Virus record (IMG/VR): IMGVR_UViG_3300027487_000008
Location: 1 to 31,736 of that record
Strand: one strand, 5' to 3'
From: a virus
DNA length: 31,736 nt
Made by a program: the position numbers and the translations under genes. The first letter of the stretch is position 1. Every line of letters begins with the position of its first letter. Below the pieces are notes generated by a model. It searched no databases. It saw only the letters and a list, made by a program, of their open reading frames with translations, and was not told where the DNA came from. Of this stretch, positions 28,765 through 31,736 are shown piece by piece.

Positions 28765-29915
28765 GCCTTACTCAATGTCGTTGTGCTGCGGTTCCCGCTG
28801 CTGTCCAGTCCCGTGTAATCCACGGTAAACGTATTGCCGCCGATCGTCAGCGTATACGTCTCTGCTGCCGTCTGCGCGTCGCTGCAGGCTCCCACAAGCA
28901 CAGCCAACGAATAGCTCACCCGGTCACTCACGATTAGCAGATTCGCGGCTGTCGCCAGCCCTGCCTGCAGCTCCGTCACCGCACTGGCTGCGATAGCGTC
29001 TGCATCAATCACGTCCATCTGCATCTCGTGCACGTCTGCTGCAACGTGGTTGCTGCCTGTCACCTGCACCGTCCGCTGATTGCTATTCTGTGCCAGCAAC
29101 ACGCTGTCGAGATACCCCGCTCGTGTCGCCGTCCACGCGCTCGCCAGTGCCGCGTTGTCTGTCCCTCGCATGTCTGTATTTACGGTCGTCGTATCGACCA
29201 GCGTAACGCGTGACACATGCCCGCTGCTGTTGATGCCGAGTGCTGCGAAATTGGCTGGCACTGTAAACGTCGCCATGCGACTACTGATCGCTGCGTCGAT
29301 CCGGCCCAACTCTGTGGCCAACTCCGTCCGCACTCCGCCCGCTGTCAACGTGCTACGACTGCTGACACTCACATCAATACGACCGAGCTCCGTCGCCAGT
29401 TCCGTCCGGACTGCGGTCGCGTTCGTCGCTGCTGAGGGTGGTGTCGTATATGATGCCGTGGCCAGCCTGCTGCCGACTGTGGTGTCAATCCGTCCCAACT
29501 CTGTCGCCAGTTCTGTCCGCACTCCGCCCGCTGTCAACGTGCTGATCGCTCCAGCCATCGCAGTGACTGCTGCGGTTGCTGTGACCAGTCCGCCGGTTGC
29601 GTTGGTGGCGTTGGTCTGCAATGCGTCGAACACCGAGGCCAGTAACACCGTCCAGTTATGCACCGCTGTTGCCTGTGCTGTGTTGCCGGAATATATCTCC
29701 AGCCGTCCGACCGTGTCCGTGTTGCTGGTGGTGAGTGCAATGGTGTAATAGCCGTTCGCGTCATGCGTCACGGTCGCTCCGCTCAGCGTTGCTGGCGTGC
29801 CGTTTTTGCTGATGCGGAAATCTCCGACAACAGCCGTTGTCACGGCTGCTCCGTTGGCGTCCAGCACTGGTCCGACGGTGACTGTTGCGGTTGCCGATTG
29901 TCTCAGGATCTTCAT
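28761..29915 (-). CDS. repeat-rich tail/fibre protein
   Basis: The protein is 384 residues from ATG 29915 (MKILRQSATATVTVG), which has GGAG eight bases upstream and lies two bases after the LamG-frame stop. The N-terminal 100 residues are Ig-like (VTVGPVLDANGAAV, GDFRISKNGTPATLSG, YYTIALTTSNTDTVGRLEIY). Three copies of VRTELATELGRIDxxxxSR then follow, with Ala/Thr-rich linkers. A C-terminal beta part closes with TYTLTIGGNTFTVDYTG. The helical repeats suggest a stalk or trimer. The frame happens to stay open upstream, which would suggest a 623-residue fusion, but that reads through the LamG domain in the wrong frame. Confidence 0.75.
   Translation of the reverse strand: MKILRQSATATVTVGPVLDANGAAVTTAVVGDFRISKNGTPATLSGATVTHDANGYYTIALTTSNTDTVGRLEIYSGNTAQATAVHNWTVLLASVFDALQTNATNATGGLVTATAAVTAMAGAISTLTAGGVRTELATELGRIDTTVGSRLATASYTTPPSAATNATAVRTELATELGRIDVSVSSRSTLTAGGVRTELATELGRIDAAISSRMATFTVPANFAALGINSSGHVSRVTLVDTTTVNTDMRGTDNAALASAWTATRAGYLDSVLLAQNSNQRTVQVTGSNHVAADVHEMQMDVIDADAIAASAVTELQAGLATAANLLIVSDRVSYSLAVLVGACSDAQTAAETYTLTIGGNTFTVDYTGLDSSGNRSTTTLSKA
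29298..29542. repeat. three DNA repeats encoding VRTELATELGRID modules
   Basis: Copies at about 29298-29353, 29374-29419 and 29485-29542 share CGnCCnAnCTCnGTnGCCAnTTCnGTCCG. The first and third also share the following ACTCCGCCCGCTGTCAACGT, with near-perfect identity. The high identity points to recent internal duplication, so the repeat number may vary between relatives. Confidence 0.8.
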
Positions 29916-29917
29916 GC

Positions 29918-30632
29918 TCAACACTCCGCTCCGCAAATGATTCGCCGCCGTCTGTTGCCTGCCGTCGGAACCCGAAACGCATAACTCCGTCGCTGTGGTG
30001 TCAGCAGTCGCCCAAGACCGCCACGGCCTGCCTGGTACAGTTGCCGCACCTCCGGTGCCGTCAGCCCACGCCGCCAAACGCCGATGCTGTCGTGCTGTCC
30101 CGTTGTAAAAAATCCACCGGTGCTGAGACTGCCAATCCGGAACGTCGAGATACTCGGCACCGTTGGCTTCGCGACCATCAACGTAAATCCGGCCAGTTGA
30201 TCCGGTGCGTGATCCCACAATTTGCATGTAACTACCTGTGAGCGATGCTGCCGCACTAACATTATCCAATCCGCCATTACGGATGGAAAAATAAACATTT
30301 CCGTCTGAGTAATACTGCAGCCACGCGCCAGCCGTTGCGCTGGTTCGTGAACCTACAACGGAATCCACCAAAGCAGATGTTTTTCTGACCCAGTAACTGA
30401 TCGTTAAATCAGTCGCACCGCTGAGTATTCCGCTGTTAATGACCACCTCGTCGTTGACGCCATCGAAATCGAGTGCCCACCCGCCCGGAGTACCAACCCA
30501 GTCGCTGCCAGCGTCCATATTTGTGAGGGTGCCGTGCTGGCCCCGTCCGCTGCGGTCCAGCAGCGTGTAACCGCTCGGCCCCAGCGTCGGACACCACGCA
30601 CCAACCAAACCTTGTAGGATATTTCGGCTCAT
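29918..30632 (-). pseudogene. LamG/concanavalin-like tail protein interrupted by a frameshift
   Basis: From ATG 30632 the frame encodes MSRNILQGLVGAWCP, SGRGQHGTLTNMD, WALDFDGVNDEVVI, SYWVRKTSA and GRIYVDGREANG, the first two thirds of a LamG jelly-roll of about 235 residues. The remaining conserved end (FRIGSLSTGGFF, GQHDSIGVWRRGLTAPEVRQLY) is in the +1 frame and ends at TGA 29918. So the frame must change at about 30140-30185. No slippery motif is visible there, so a true mutation or a sequencing error is more likely than programmed shifting. LamG proteins in phage tails bind surface sugars. Confidence 0.72.
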
Positions 30633-31132
30633 TGGATTTGCGGGTACTCGCCGTAATATGACAGTTCGTGATTGGCTGCGGTTGCGTTGAGTGCCGCCAC
30701 TGTGTCATGCGTAACAAACAGCACAATCTTAGACGGCAATGCCCCGCCGAATGCACCGCGAAGGCTGATATTGGAAAAATGATATGTTCGATCTGCGGTG
30801 TTATTTGTGGACATGTTGGCAACCGGCTTACAGATCAATGCCTTAATGTCTGCGCTGGTAATCGTCTCGCCTGACACCGTGCCGTCGAACACGTCCGGCC
30901 AATTCGCTCCGTCCCAACCAATCGCCCAAACCTGTATTTCCCTTTTGTCTGTGGGGCTGGTGCCGGTCGTGATTTTGCCAGAAGCGTAGATGTCCGTGAA
31001 CCCGTCCGTGGTATTGTCGATTACGCTGGTTTCAATGCCCGTGAGTTTGTTTGTGTCACTGGCCAAACCCGGAACACCTGTGATCGTCAGCGTCGTCTTG
31101 CTGCCGTATTTAATCAGCACATTGTTGGGCAT
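30629..31132 (-). CDS. beta-rich virion protein, unknown family
   Basis: The protein is 167 residues from ATG 31132 (MPNNVLIKYGSKT), which overlaps the previous stop as TAATG. Earlier in-frame starts would run into the preceding gene. It shows alternating strands (TLTITGVPGLASD, REIQVWAIGWDGANW, RTYHFSNISLRG, KIVLFVTHDT) with an Asn/Thr-rich surface. It overlaps the LamG gene by 4 bases. A tail or fibre role is inferred from its neighbours. Confidence 0.68.
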   Translation of the reverse strand: MPNNVLIKYGSKTTLTITGVPGLASDTNKLTGIETSVIDNTTDGFTDIYASGKITTGTSPTDKREIQVWAIGWDGANWPDVFDGTVSGETITSADIKALICKPVANMSTNNTADRTYHFSNISLRGAFGGALPSKIVLFVTHDTVAALNATAANHELSYYGEYPQIQ

Positions 31133-31581
31133 TATGCACCCCCTGCGATTACTTTGCGGGCATTGATCACATAGCCGATTCCAACCTCGCCAATGTCGAC
31201 GGTGTCGACCCACGGAACGGTCCTGACGCCCAGTGCAGCAATCGCTGTCGCATCCTCCTGCGTCAGCAGATTGTGCTGGATCAGAATTGCGGATGCTGTA
31301 GAGACAGCAGCGTTCTGCAGGTCGATTGTGTCGCCAGCCTCTAGGAGTGCCATCAGCGTCGCACAGGCGTCATAAGGTGGCTCCGGCGCTGCTGTGTTGT
31401 CACCGATACGCTTAATCGCGGCCAGCTTGCCACGACTCGCCAGCGTCAGCCGGATCTGCTGTGCCGGAACGGGTGCGGCCTGCTGCACCGTCTTTGCGTT
31501 CACCGCGTTCGCTGCCTCCTGATCGCTCATGGTGGCATATTGCGGCTGTTTCAGTTCTTCGATCAATGCCTGTTCATTCAT
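31132..31581 (-). CDS. hypothetical protein upstream of tail/fibre genes
   Basis: The protein is 149 residues from ATG 31581 (MNEQALIEELKQPQY), which overlaps the preceding stop. It is helical and Ala-rich (DQEAANAVNAKTVQ, ACATLMALLEAGDTIDLQ, SAILIQHNLLTQEDATAIAALG), ending with GEVGIGYVINARKVI. No enzymatic motif is seen. An in-frame upstream start at 31623 is possible but sits inside the previous gene. Family not recognised. Confidence 0.68.
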   Translation of the reverse strand: MNEQALIEELKQPQYATMSDQEAANAVNAKTVQQAAPVPAQQIRLTLASRGKLAAIKRIGDNTAAPEPPYDACATLMALLEAGDTIDLQNAAVSTASAILIQHNLLTQEDATAIAALGVRTVPWVDTVDIGEVGIGYVINARKVIAGGA

Positions 31582-31736
31582 TGGCTGCTGCCTGTTGCTG
31601 TGGTGGCGTGCTGACAATCTCAATTTCGCCGATCACTTGATTCACTCGATTGCCTGCCGTCCGCAGGATCAATTTCGCACCGTTGATGCTCTGTTGTGTC
31701 ATGTTTGCTCTGTTCGCATCAATACCACCGAACGCC
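31574..31736 (-). CDS. small protein at right edge, possibly 5'-truncated
   Basis: From ATG 31702 (MTQQSINGAKLILR) the frame gives 42 residues ending at TGA 31574. The frame is also open to the window edge, so the gene may be longer. A run of Gln/Ala (PQQQAAANE) ends it, and the stop overlaps the next ATG. Nothing further can be said about function. Confidence 0.55.
   Translation of the reverse strand, partial: AFGGIDANRANMTQQSINGAKLILRTAGNRVNQVIGEIEIVSTPPQQQAAANE

Overview
The window is part of a tailed double-stranded DNA phage (or prophage) genome of siphovirus type. Every gene I can support lies on the minus strand, so transcription runs from the right end of the window to the left. Genes are packed with ATGA, GTGA or TAATG overlaps, and most starts have GGAG, GAGG or AAAGG ribosome binding sites. 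The sequence is GC-rich with high third-position GC. The host cannot be named from the sequence. The LamG and propeller-like tail proteins and several unrecognised families would suit an environmental Gram-negative or planctomycete-like host, but that is weak inference. No integrase, DNA polymerase, endolysin or tRNA gene was seen; these may lie outside the window.

Right part (31.7-28.2 kb): tail or fibre-type proteins, including a LamG-domain protein whose frame is broken, a repeat-rich stalk-like protein and a small beta-sandwich protein. At 28.1 kb, just upstream of the terminase genes, is a tandem pair of 35-37 bp units that fold into overlapping hairpins; this is a candidate packaging (cos/pac) site.

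Middle (28.0-11.6 kb): the packaging, head and tail module in canonical order. It holds small and large terminase (lambda GpA type), a zinc-finger protein, a gpW-like joining protein, a lambda-type portal with an extra C-terminal domain, a protease with an in-frame nested scaffold, a decoration protein, a Mu gpT-like major capsid protein, neck proteins, an HK97-gp10-like gene split around an Arg/Lys-rich ORF, a tail terminator, a tail tube, a tail assembly chaperone with a GGGAAAC -1 frameshift site, a tape measure and distal tail proteins. It ends at a strong terminator at 11.55 kb.

Left part (11.5-0 kb): an early-type region starting at a sigma70-like promoter (TTGCAC-16-TATGAT) with a second promoter (TTGACA-17-TACTAT) at 6.25 kb. 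It carries many small proteins (zinc fingers, ribbon-helix-helix, coiled coils, winged helix, tiny membrane proteins), an HD phosphohydrolase, a SNF2-like helicase overlapping a DNA methyltransferase, a RusA-like resolvase, a CsrA-like RNA-binding protein, a Sak4-like ATPase, its usual DUF669 partner, and a second SF2 helicase that runs off the left edge. Several early genes share a repeated leader made of a G/C-rich hairpin followed by a GAGGGAACGA-type ribosome binding site. These contain AnGGA motifs of the kind CsrA binds, which suggests a testable phage-encoded post-transcriptional circuit.
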